Shown piece after piece: positions 1 through 7,223 of a stretch of 64,000 nt of DNA. Every line of letters begins with the position of its first letter. The stretch's first letter is position 1. Location of the stretch: contig JAFAEO010000053.1 of the NCBI GenBank assembly GCA_023423975.1, positions 1-64,000 of the forward strand, written 5' to 3'. The stretch is from Pseudomonadota bacterium (GTDB lineage Bacteria; Pseudomonadota; Gammaproteobacteria; Burkholderiales; Burkholderiaceae_B). The notes beneath the pieces were generated by a model. The model had not been told where the DNA came from, did not search any database, and was given only the letters and a program-made list of their open reading frames with translations. The position numbers and the translations under genes are program-made.

Positions 1-7
1 TAAAATG

Positions 8-115
8 CAAAGCGGTGGGTCCCTTCGCATGGGCCGGCGGTGAAACTGGTCAGGTCGGGAACGAAGCAGCCATAGTCGTTCAGGTTCAGTGCCGAAGTAA
101 GGCTCACCCCCGCAT
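8..115 (+). ncRNA. ffs: 4.5S RNA (bacterial SRP RNA)
   Basis: RNA of the signal recognition particle; it binds Ffh and directs inner-membrane proteins to the translocon. The conserved core is visible: CAGGTCGGGAACGAAGCAGCC at about 51-71, holding the GGAA loop and the Ffh-binding internal loops. The ends pair (gcggtgggt near 12-20 with ctcacccccgc near 103-113), giving the single long hairpin of the short bacterial form. It lies directly upstream of dnaX, as in many betaproteobacteria, and an intrinsic terminator follows. The exact ends are estimated from the pairing. Confidence 0.92.
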
Positions 116-124
116 TCTTGAACC

Positions 125-156
125 AACGTCACCCCTTGTGGTGGCGTTTGTTTTTT
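125..156 (+). terminator. Intrinsic terminator after ffs
   Basis: A 9-bp stem, AACGTCACC (125-133) with GGTGGCGTT (140-148) and one G-T pair, is followed by a T-rich tail to 156. It separates the 4.5S RNA from dnaX. Confidence 0.8.
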
Positions 157-162
157 CTGGGC

Positions 163-168
163 TACAAT
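163..168 (+). promoter_or_regulatory. Candidate -10 element of dnaX
   Basis: TACAAT lies 8 bases before the dnaX ATG, downstream of the ffs terminator. No good -35 is visible (TTGTGG at 136-141 would leave a 21-bp spacer). If used, transcription would begin near the A of the start codon. Confidence 0.4.
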
Positions 169-175
169 ATTTGGT

Positions 176-2659
176 ATGAGCTATCTTGTCCTTGCCCGTA
201 AGTGGCGTCCTCGCTCCTTCGAAACGCTTGTCGGCCAGGACCATGTGGTCCGGGCGCTGACCAACGCACTCAATACCCAGCGTCTGCATCACGCCTGGTT
301 GTTTACAGGTACCCGAGGGGTCGGCAAGACCACGCTCTCACGCATCCTGGCAAAATCACTCAATTGCGAAACCGGTATCACGTCCAAGCCCTGCGGCGTA
401 TGTCGTGCCTGCGTTGAGATTGACGAGGGGCGCTTTGTCGATTATCTGGAGTTTGACGCGGCGTCCAATCGCCGGGTTGAGGAAATGACCCAACTGCTGG
501 AGCAGGCTGTCTACGCACCCAGTTCGGGGCGCTATAAAATTTATATGATCGACGAGGTGCACATGCTCTCCGGGCATGCGTTCAATGCCATGCTCAAAAC
601 GCTGGAAGAGCCGCCACCGCATATCAAATTTATTCTTGCGACCACCGATCCGCAGAAAATGCCGGTTACTGTGCTGTCACGCTGTCTTCAGTTTAACCTG
701 AAGCAAATGCCGCCAGATGCCATTGTCTCGCACTTAAATCATGTGTTGACAGCAGAGGAAGTGGCTTTTGAGGTGCCTGGGTTGCGTCAGATTGCCCAGG
801 CCGCAGGCGGTTCCATGCGCGATGCGCTGTCGCTGACCGATCAGGCTATTGCATTCAGTGGTTCCAATATCACCGGCGATGCCGTGCGCGATATGCTCGG
901 TACCATTGATCAACGCTTTCTGGTCCGTCTGCTTGATTCCCTGAACCAGGGATCGGCGCAGGGCGTGCTGGATATTGCAAATGAATTATATGAACGCGGC
1001 TACTCGTTTGGCGGCGCGCTGGCTGATTTGGCTGTGCTGCTGTCGCAGATTGCCATAGAACAGCGCCTGCCGGGTACGGCCCTGACAGAAGCGGTGTTGC
1101 AGGACGACATCGTGCGACTGGCACGTACCTGCCACCCCGATACGTTGCAGCTGTTTTATAGTATTGCGATTCATGGGCGAAATGAACTGGCGCTCTCTCC
1201 GGATGAATATGCCGGCTTTGTCATGACCTGCCTGCGCATGCTTTCTCTGGTGACGTCCGAGCCTGCACACAGTACGGCAAGTGAATGGCAGGCAGGCAAT
1301 GGCCATGCATCTGGCGGGCAAAAAGCGGCTGCAGCCGTGACCGCTTCAGAAGCTGTGCCGGTGCATCACGAATCTGCGGCGGTGTCCTCGCCTGCTGCGG
1401 AGCAGGGCGCACAGCAGGCGCCTGCAGCGATGGGCCAGGCAACAACCGCAAGTGCAACAGACTTGCAAAAAAAAAATCTGAATAACACACCGGTTGCGGC
1501 GGCTGCACGGCCGCCTGCATCCGAACCCCAGTCTGCGTTGCCGGAGCATACGCAACCGGCAGACGCAGCGCCTGTCGTCGCCTCCGATATAAGCACACGC
1601 ACAACCATCAGCCGCGACGGTGCGTTACCTGTCGTTCTGGCGCCGCAGCGCGAACCGATTGTGGTTCCTCCCGCCCAGGCTGCGGAGCAGCGGGCCCAGG
1701 AACGACCGGCCTGGGAAGATGATGGTGTGGGTGCCATGACTGCTACTGCTGTTGCCCCCGTGGCCGGTGTAGCTGATTTAAGTGTTGCGACCGTTACGCC
1801 GGCACCCGGCGGGGCTTCAGCACAGCCTTTGGTCAACGGTAACGGCGCCGATCACGCGCTGCCAGCAAGCGATACCTTGCGGCCTGCCGGGGTTGACGCT
1901 CACGATTTCAGTCGTGATAGTTCCAGTCATGCAGGTGTTTCCGAGCATGCCGGATCCGTAGTTGCAGACGTCGGGCAGGATGCTGTGGCAAGGCCAGCAG
2001 ATCGCAATGGCGCACCGGGCGTCCAGGGCGGCACCGACGCAGGGCAGACTCGAAGCCGGACCTTAAATTCGCCTGATGCACAGCAGGCCAATGACGATTC
2101 CGGACCGCCGGTATGGGAAGATATTCCCCCAGACTGGGACGCTGCCGGTCTGGCTGGACAGACAGACGATGATGGCGATATTGTGCCTGTTGATAATGTG
2201 GTGGTTGAGAAAGATCAGACCTGGGTTCCCAGTCACCAGGATCCACAAGCCCGTCGGCCACTCGCGGCCATGAATGCCCGCGAATGGGTGCAACTGGTCG
2301 CTGAGTTGCCGCTTACCGGCTATGCTGGCGAAATGGCTCGCCGCTGTGAATGGGTGGCGCACAAACAGAATAAAATCACGCTCAGAATTCCAGTCAAGGG
2401 GCAGAATGACCTGAACGCCAAGACCAAGCTGGAAACCGCGCTGACCGAATATTTCCATGAGGTTGTCCGGGTCGATATGGTTTTTGGCCGTACCGGCGAC
2501 GATACCCTGCATGCCGTGGAGCAGGCTGAACGTGAGGCATTGCAAAAGCGGGTGGAAAAAGCAGTGCAGGAAAATGAATTTATTAATACACTGATTGCTG
2601 ATCTGGGCGCACGCGTCGTGCCCGGTAGCATAGAGCCGTTCAGGCAAAAAAACGCTTGA
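176..2659 (+). CDS. dnaX: DNA polymerase III subunits tau/gamma
   Basis: Clamp-loader ATPase of the replicative polymerase; tau also holds the core polymerases and the helicase. The 827-residue product has the Walker A motif GTRGVGKT (about 45-52), a zinc-binding cysteine set (C64, C73, C76, C79), the DEVH Walker B box (126-129) and an SRC sensor (168-170). A long, Ala/Pro/Gln-rich, poorly conserved linker (about 370-700) leads to a folded C-terminal tau domain. A run of ten A bases at 1467-1476 sits at codons 431-434; a -1 shift there gives K-S-E-stop and a gamma-like protein of 436 residues. No Shine-Dalgarno is visible before the ATG. ybaB and recR follow closely, the usual dnaX cluster. 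Confidence 0.97.
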   Translation: MSYLVLARKWRPRSFETLVGQDHVVRALTNALNTQRLHHAWLFTGTRGVGKTTLSRILAKSLNCETGITSKPCGVCRACVEIDEGRFVDYLEFDAASNRRVEEMTQLLEQAVYAPSSGRYKIYMIDEVHMLSGHAFNAMLKTLEEPPPHIKFILATTDPQKMPVTVLSRCLQFNLKQMPPDAIVSHLNHVLTAEEVAFEVPGLRQIAQAAGGSMRDALSLTDQAIAFSGSNITGDAVRDMLGTIDQRFLVRLLDSLNQGSAQGVLDIANELYERGYSFGGALADLAVLLSQIAIEQRLPGTALTEAVLQDDIVRLARTCHPDTLQLFYSIAIHGRNELALSPDEYAGFVMTCLRMLSLVTSEPAHSTASEWQAGNGHASGGQKAAAAVTASEAVPVHHESAAVSSPAAEQGAQQAPAAMGQATTASATDLQKKNLNNTPVAAAARPPASEPQSALPEHTQPADAAPVVASDISTRTTISRDGALPVVLAPQREPIVVPPAQAAEQRAQERPAWEDDGVGAMTATAVAPVAGVADLSVATVTPAPGGASAQPLVNGNGADHALPASDTLRPAGVDAHDFSRDSSSHAGVSEHAGSVVADVGQDAVARPADRNGAPGVQGGTDAGQTRSRTLNSPDAQQANDDSGPPVWEDIPPDWDAAGLAGQTDDDGDIVPVDNVVVEKDQTWVPSHQDPQARRPLAAMNAREWVQLVAELPLTGYAGEMARRCEWVAHKQNKITLRIPVKGQNDLNAKTKLETALTEYFHEVVRVDMVFGRTGDDTLHAVEQAEREALQKRVEKAVQENEFINTLIADLGARVVPGSIEPFRQKNA
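1467..1515 (+). promoter_or_regulatory. dnaX slippage/frameshift site with downstream hairpin
   Basis: Ten consecutive A bases (1467-1476) fall in the frame CAA AAA AAA AAT. Inserting one A by transcript slippage, or a -1 ribosomal shift, gives AAA TCT GAA TAA with the stop at 1483-1485. A GC-rich hairpin, GGCGGC (1498-1503) with GCCGCC (1510-1515), begins 21 bases after the tract. The resulting short product (436 residues) matches the size of E. coli gamma (431). Confidence 0.75.
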
Positions 2660-2701
2660 TATCAACCGCAAACTATTGCGATTTATAGGAACTTATTCAT
2701 T

Positions 2702-3028
2702 ATGATGAAGAATCAACTGGCCGGTCTGATGAAGCAGGCCCAGCAAATGCAGGAAAACATGAAAAAGGCCCAGGATGCCCTGGCTGATATTCTGGTCGAC
2801 GGTGAATCAGGCGGCGGTATGGTTAAAATCACCATGTCTTGCCGTCATGACGTCAAACGCGTCACCATTGATCCTGCGCTGCTTGGCGACGACAAGGACA
2901 TGCTTGAGGATCTGGTTGCTGCAGCGTTCAACGACGCCCTGCGTAAGGCCGAGGCAACAACACAGGAAAAAATGTCCGGCGTGACCGCTGGCATGCCCAT
3001 GCCTCCAGGAATGAAATTTCCCTTCTGA
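2702..3028 (+). CDS. ybaB: YbaB/EbfC family nucleoid-associated protein
   Basis: Small DNA-binding protein that forms dimers and associates with the nucleoid. The 108-residue product has the family pattern: an N-terminal helix rich in Q, M and K (KQAQQMQENMKKAQ), then the core with VKITMSCRHDVKRVTIDP, and a flexible PMPPGMKFPF tail. It lies 42 bases after dnaX and its stop shares one base with the recR start (TGATG). This is the conserved dnaX-ybaB-recR arrangement and implies one transcript. Confidence 0.96.
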   Translation: MMKNQLAGLMKQAQQMQENMKKAQDALADILVDGESGGGMVKITMSCRHDVKRVTIDPALLGDDKDMLEDLVAAAFNDALRKAEATTQEKMSGVTAGMPMPPGMKFPF

Positions 3029-3639
3029 TGCGTGACATACTGCCTGAGCCCGAGCCATTAAGCGCATTGATCGAAGCGCTGCGGCGCCTTCCCGGCGTCG
3101 GTCAGCGCTCGGCGCGACGCATGGCTTATCATTTGCTGCAATACGATATAGCAGGCGCTGACCAACTATCCCGCGCACTCAGTACTGCCGTCAACGATAT
3201 CCGACATTGTGCTCGCTGCAACTCATTCTCCCAGAATGACATCTGTGAAACTTGTCTGAATCCGAAGCGCAATGCCGCCCAGTTGTGCATTGTCGAAACG
3301 CCGGCCGATCAAAATATGATAGAGGCCAGTCACGGATATCAGGGACTGTATTATGTGCTCATGGGTAGAATTGCGCCGCTTGAAGGTGTGGGGCCGGCCC
3401 AGCTCAACTTCGAGCGACTGCTCAAACGAGCAATGGACGGCACGGTGTCCGAAGTCATCCTGGCAACCAATTTCACGGCGGAAGGGGAAACCACCGCGCA
3501 TTACCTGACCGAAATTCTGCGAGAAAAAGGCCTGCAGGTCTCACGCATTGCGCGTGGCATACCTACAGGTAGTGAGCTGGAATATGTTGATGCCGGCACC
3601 ATTGCCTGGGCCTTTATGGAGCGCCGCGGCGCGCAATAA
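3028..3639 (+). CDS. recR: Recombination mediator protein RecR
   Basis: With RecO (and RecF) it loads RecA onto single-stranded gaps. The 203-residue product shows the N-terminal helix-hairpin-helix (RRLPGVGQRSARRMA, about 19-33), the four-cysteine zinc finger (CARCNSFSQNDICETC, about 61-76) and the Toprim domain with ILATNFTAEGETTAHYL and the RIARGIPTGSELEYVD segment. The start overlaps the ybaB stop by one base, so translation is probably coupled. Length and motifs are ordinary. Confidence 0.97.
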   Translation: MRDILPEPEPLSALIEALRRLPGVGQRSARRMAYHLLQYDIAGADQLSRALSTAVNDIRHCARCNSFSQNDICETCLNPKRNAAQLCIVETPADQNMIEASHGYQGLYYVLMGRIAPLEGVGPAQLNFERLLKRAMDGTVSEVILATNFTAEGETTAHYLTEILREKGLQVSRIARGIPTGSELEYVDAGTIAWAFMERRGAQ

Positions 3640-3717
3640 TCGGCGCGACGCGTTGTTGCTTTTCCTGTAAAAGGGGCCTGGTATTCCCCCTGGCCATAAA
3701 CAATCACGCGCCGCAGC

Positions 3718-4677
3718 CTACCCGTTTTTACGAGCGGCTTCGATCAATGTATCCAGACCGATTGCATCTGCCACAAAGGTGCGTATGCCTTCGCTGAGTT
3801 TTTCCGTGGCCATCGCATCTTCATTGAGCAGGAAGCGGAAGTTCTTTTCTTCGGGTGCAATGGAGTCAATGTTCGCCTTGGCTGCCATTGATTCATGCAG
3901 CTGTGCAGTTACGCTGCCGTCGGTAGCGGCCAGTTCACCCAGCAGTTGCGGACTGATGGTCAGCAGATCGCAGCCTGCCAGTGCCAGTACCTGTCCGACA
4001 TTGCGAAAGCTCGCACCCATGATCTCGGTTTTGATGCCATGGCGACGGTAGTGCTGATAGATTCGGGTGACCGATTGCACGCCCGGATCATTTGTCCCGC
4101 TATTGTCCGCCTCTACCCAGCCGCTGCCCGCCGCTTTTTTATGCCAATCATAAATACGGCCGACAAAGGGTGAAATCAACGTCACCCCGGCGTCGGCGCA
4201 GACCACCGCCTGGATGAGGGAAAACAGCAACGTCATATTGCAGGCAATCCCTTCTTTTTGCAGGATGCGCGCGGCGGCAATGCCTTCCCAGGTTGATGCG
4301 ATCTTGATCAGAACACGCTTGTGATCCACGCCCGCCTGGTCGTACAACTCAATAATGCGGCGTGCACGGGCTACTGTGCCTTCCGTGTCGAACGACAGGC
4401 GTGCATCCACTTCCGTGGAAACCCGCCCCGGTACGATCTCAAGAATCCGTCTGCCGAATTCAACCAGAATATGATCCAGTGTATCTGCGGGTGTGGCACC
4501 AGGGTACCGGGCGAGTGTGTCCTGCAGAATCGGACGGTATGCGTCCTTGGACAAGGCTTTGAGAATTAGTGATGGATTGGTGGTTGCATCTGTGGGCTTG
4601 TGCTCACGCATGCTTTCGAAGTCACCCGTATCGGCAACCACAGTTGTGAATTTTCTGAGTTGGTCAAGTTGATTCAT
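3718..4677 (-). CDS. tal: Transaldolase
   Basis: Moves a three-carbon dihydroxyacetone unit from sedoheptulose 7-phosphate to glyceraldehyde 3-phosphate in the non-oxidative pentose phosphate pathway. The 319-residue product is TalB-like: DATTNPSLILKA near the N terminus, VSTEVDARLSFDT, the Schiff-base lysine segment VLIKIASTWEGI, and LISPFVGRIYDW. I chose the ATG at 4677 (MNQLDQLRKF), which aligns with the E. coli start and has AGGAAA about 8 bases upstream; the frame stays open to a TTG at 4728, which lacks such support. It is convergent with recR and has a likely promoter at 4758-4785. Confidence 0.95.
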   Translation of the reverse strand: MNQLDQLRKFTTVVADTGDFESMREHKPTDATTNPSLILKALSKDAYRPILQDTLARYPGATPADTLDHILVEFGRRILEIVPGRVSTEVDARLSFDTEGTVARARRIIELYDQAGVDHKRVLIKIASTWEGIAAARILQKEGIACNMTLLFSLIQAVVCADAGVTLISPFVGRIYDWHKKAAGSGWVEADNSGTNDPGVQSVTRIYQHYRRHGIKTEIMGASFRNVGQVLALAGCDLLTISPQLLGELAATDGSVTAQLHESMAAKANIDSIAPEEKNFRFLLNEDAMATEKLSEGIRTFVADAIGLDTLIEAARKNG

Positions 4678-4757
4678 ATGGGATGTTTCCTGCACGGCCA
4701 GTGGTAACATATTTGCCGTTTCCTGCAAACCATTGCTCCTATCCGGCCCGATGAAAA

Positions 4758-4785
4758 ATTGTAAATTAACAGTTGATTATTTCAA
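4758..4785 (-). promoter_or_regulatory. Likely sigma-70 promoter of tal
   Basis: On the minus strand TTGAAA (4780-4785) and TACAAT (4758-4763) are separated by 16 bp and sit about 80 bases upstream of the chosen tal start. Confidence 0.55.
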
Positions 4786-5042
4786 AATCTTACGGATACG
4801 TGTATATTACCCGCAATATACAGGCAAGATTCGAATACCGGTCGCCTGACACATATTGTCATCTGATTCGGGCCGGAAAAAACCGGCGGTGGGTGCCCTG
4901 CACTGGCGTTGTCCGTAGCCCCGCACCGTAAGCGACGCGGATACAAACGCGCTTGAAAATATTGTAAATGTGATTATTGCGACGGCTTGGTCGTCCAGTT
5001 TTTATTCCATTCAAAACTGTACAGGAAAGGGTTAAGGGCAGA
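4786..5042. other. Rest of the tal / secreted-protein divergent spacer
   Basis: Together with the tal promoter this is a 365-bp gap between divergent genes. It is AT-rich near 4740-4820 (several TATATT/AATATA stretches). I see no convincing -35/-10 pair for the plus-strand gene and no short gene. Confidence 0.3.
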
Positions 5043-5954
5043 ATGCTTGTCAAGTGGTGCAGGGCAATATTGCTGACGGGGCTTGCTGTGATGTCAGGTA
5101 CGTATCTACCAGTCGCATCCGGCCAGATAATCTCGTTCGCAAATCCCTTTGTCGGGGTCGGTTCCGCACAACAGGAAATTTCCCTGAATCCCTGTCTGCC
5201 TGAAACTGAAGTCCGCAATCAGTTTGGCGCCAGTGCAGTCCTGCAATTGCAGCAGGCGGTAAAGCAGTGGCCGGCCAATTTGTGCAAGGATCCGACCATT
5301 GCCCGCAATCTGGCCGACTGGCTTTACAACAGTTCAGCACTACTTGCCAAAACCGATAGACCGCTGGTCATGGCGGATATTATCCAGAACCGAACCCGGA
5401 CGTTGCTTGCCTGCCGCGACCTCAAGTGCCTGCGCGATAAACTGCCCGTCATGGTCGATTGGGCAAAAACCAACCTTGATCGCACGCCTGTCTATGGCGT
5501 AGAAGATCAGCCCATTAGCGTAGAAGGCGCCTTGCTGTCGCTGCCCAGGTTGTCCCTGCGCGGCCTGGATCTGCCGTTACCCGGTCAGCACAAATTCTGT
5601 AGCGGTGGCGGTATTGATGATCTTGATTTTTTCAGCACTAATCTGAAAGTATCGGGCAAGGCCTACGTGCTGGTCAAATGCAAGACCGATAATGGCGAGC
5701 GCAAAAGCTGGATCCTCGAGAATGACGGTGGCAAGGACTGGCGTGCTGTTGTGGATCTGCGTGCCAGTTCCATGCAGATCGGCAACTTGCGTCGTAATAA
5801 TCATCCCATCATCTTCAGTTATCTGGAGGAAAGTCGCGGTACGCGGGTGCGGATTCTGAGCTATCAGGACAATAGCTATCGGGAAATGCTGCGCTTTCTT
5901 GTTGTAGAGGATCGCAGCAAGTTAGCGCATGCCTTCGAGGTTGAAAGCCAGTAG
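5043..5954 (+). CDS. Secreted protein of unknown function
   Basis: I do not recognise this family. The 303-residue product starts with a signal peptide (MLVKWCRAILLTGLAVMSG, cleavage probably near ASG-Q) and then looks like a soluble periplasmic protein with several cysteines (CLPE, LCKDP, LACRDLKCL, KFCSG, VKCK) that could form disulfides. The ATG at 5043 is preferred over an in-frame start at 4977 because it places the signal peptide at the N terminus and follows the purine-rich AAGGG. It stands between the divergent tal and carAB, with no operon context that hints at function. Confidence 0.75.
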   Translation: MLVKWCRAILLTGLAVMSGTYLPVASGQIISFANPFVGVGSAQQEISLNPCLPETEVRNQFGASAVLQLQQAVKQWPANLCKDPTIARNLADWLYNSSALLAKTDRPLVMADIIQNRTRTLLACRDLKCLRDKLPVMVDWAKTNLDRTPVYGVEDQPISVEGALLSLPRLSLRGLDLPLPGQHKFCSGGGIDDLDFFSTNLKVSGKAYVLVKCKTDNGERKSWILENDGGKDWRAVVDLRASSMQIGNLRRNNHPIIFSYLEESRGTRVRILSYQDNSYREMLRFLVVEDRSKLAHAFEVESQ

Positions 5955-5991
5955 TTCATTTGGTTTTCTTGCGAAATAACCCCTAAGTTTT

Positions 5992-6020
5992 TTCTATCGT
6001 CAAGCCTTACTCTGTATAAT
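5992..6020 (+). promoter_or_regulatory. Candidate promoter of carAB
   Basis: A perfect TATAAT (6015-6020) lies 41 bases before the carA start. The hexamer 17 bp upstream (TTCTAT, 5992-5997) is a weak -35. Confidence 0.55.
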
Positions 6021-6061
6021 AGAAAGGTTTACTTATCGATACCAAATTTTTGGGGTTCTGC

Positions 6062-7216
6062 GTGCTCACGTCTTCCATATTCGAGGATAATCCTCAATTT
6101 CCCACCGCAATTCTGGCTCTGGCAGATGGCACGATTTTCAAGGGAATATCCATCGGGGCAAACGGCCATAGTGTGGCCGAACTGGTGTTCAATACGGCCA
6201 TGACCGGATACCAGGAAATCCTTACCGATCCCAGCTACACCAACCAGCTTGTTCTGCTGACCTATCCGCATATCGGCAATACGGGTATCAACCCTGAAGA
6301 TGTCGAATCTTCGCAGGTCCATGCCGCCGGTCTGGTTGTCCGGGATTGCCCGCGTCGTCTTTCCAATTTCCGTGCTACTCAGTCGCTGCCCGATTATCTT
6401 AAAGAGCAGGGTGTTGTTGCCATCTCCGGCATTGATACCCGTAAACTTACCCGTCGCCTGCGCGAGGGTGGCGCCCAGGGTGCCTGCATTCTTGTCGGCG
6501 ACGATGAACAGAAAGCCATCGCCCTGGCCGCCGCCTATGCCGGCATGACCGGCCAGGACCTGGCCAAAGTGGTCAGCCGCAGCGAGCGTGAAGAGTGGCG
6601 TGAAGGCACCTGGCAGCGCACCAAGGGGTATACCCAGCCGTCACAGGATCGCTTCCATGTTGTCGCCTACGACTTCGGTGTCAAATCCAATATTCTGCGC
6701 ATCCTGGCTGATCTGGGCTGTCGGATCACGATTGTGCCGGCCCAGACGGCTGCCGCCGATGTGCTGGCCCTGAACCCCGATGGCGTTTTTCTGGCCAACG
6801 GTCCCGGCGATCCGGAACCCTGCGATTACGCCATCGAAACGGCACGCGCGGTCATGGAAAAAAGAATTCCGCTCTTTGGGATCTGCCTGGGTCACCAGAT
6901 CATGGGGCTGGCGCTCAATGCGCGCACCATCAAAATGAAAAACGGCCATCATGGCGCCAACCACCCGGTCAAGGATGTGCAGAGCGGAAGGGTATACATT
7001 ACCAGCCAGAATCACGGCTTTGCCGTAGACGCAGAGACATTGCCGGACAATGCCCGCGTTACCCACGTGTCCCTGTTTGACGGTTCACTGCAGGGATTTG
7101 AGCTGACCGATCGTCCCGCCTTCTGCTTCCAGGGGCATCCCGAAGCCAGCCCAGGCCCGCACGATATCATCGTGCTGTTTGAAAAATTCATCCGCTCCAT
7201 GAGCGAAAAAAACTAG
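6062..7216 (+). CDS. carA: Carbamoyl-phosphate synthase small (glutaminase) subunit
   Basis: Hydrolyses glutamine and passes ammonia to CarB for carbamoyl phosphate, the shared precursor of arginine and pyrimidines. The 384-residue protein has the CarA N-terminal domain (FNTAMTGYQEILTDPSY) and a class I glutamine amidotransferase domain with the nucleophile motif FGICLGHQ and catalytic His/Glu in FQGHPEASPGP. I chose GTG 6062, with GGGG upstream, rather than an in-frame TTG at 6050. carB begins 7 bases after the stop, so the two are co-transcribed. Confidence 0.96.
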   Translation: MLTSSIFEDNPQFPTAILALADGTIFKGISIGANGHSVAELVFNTAMTGYQEILTDPSYTNQLVLLTYPHIGNTGINPEDVESSQVHAAGLVVRDCPRRLSNFRATQSLPDYLKEQGVVAISGIDTRKLTRRLREGGAQGACILVGDDEQKAIALAAAYAGMTGQDLAKVVSRSEREEWREGTWQRTKGYTQPSQDRFHVVAYDFGVKSNILRILADLGCRITIVPAQTAAADVLALNPDGVFLANGPGDPEPCDYAIETARAVMEKRIPLFGICLGHQIMGLALNARTIKMKNGHHGANHPVKDVQSGRVYITSQNHGFAVDAETLPDNARVTHVSLFDGSLQGFELTDRPAFCFQGHPEASPGPHDIIVLFEKFIRSMSEKN

Positions 7217-7223
7217 AGATATC

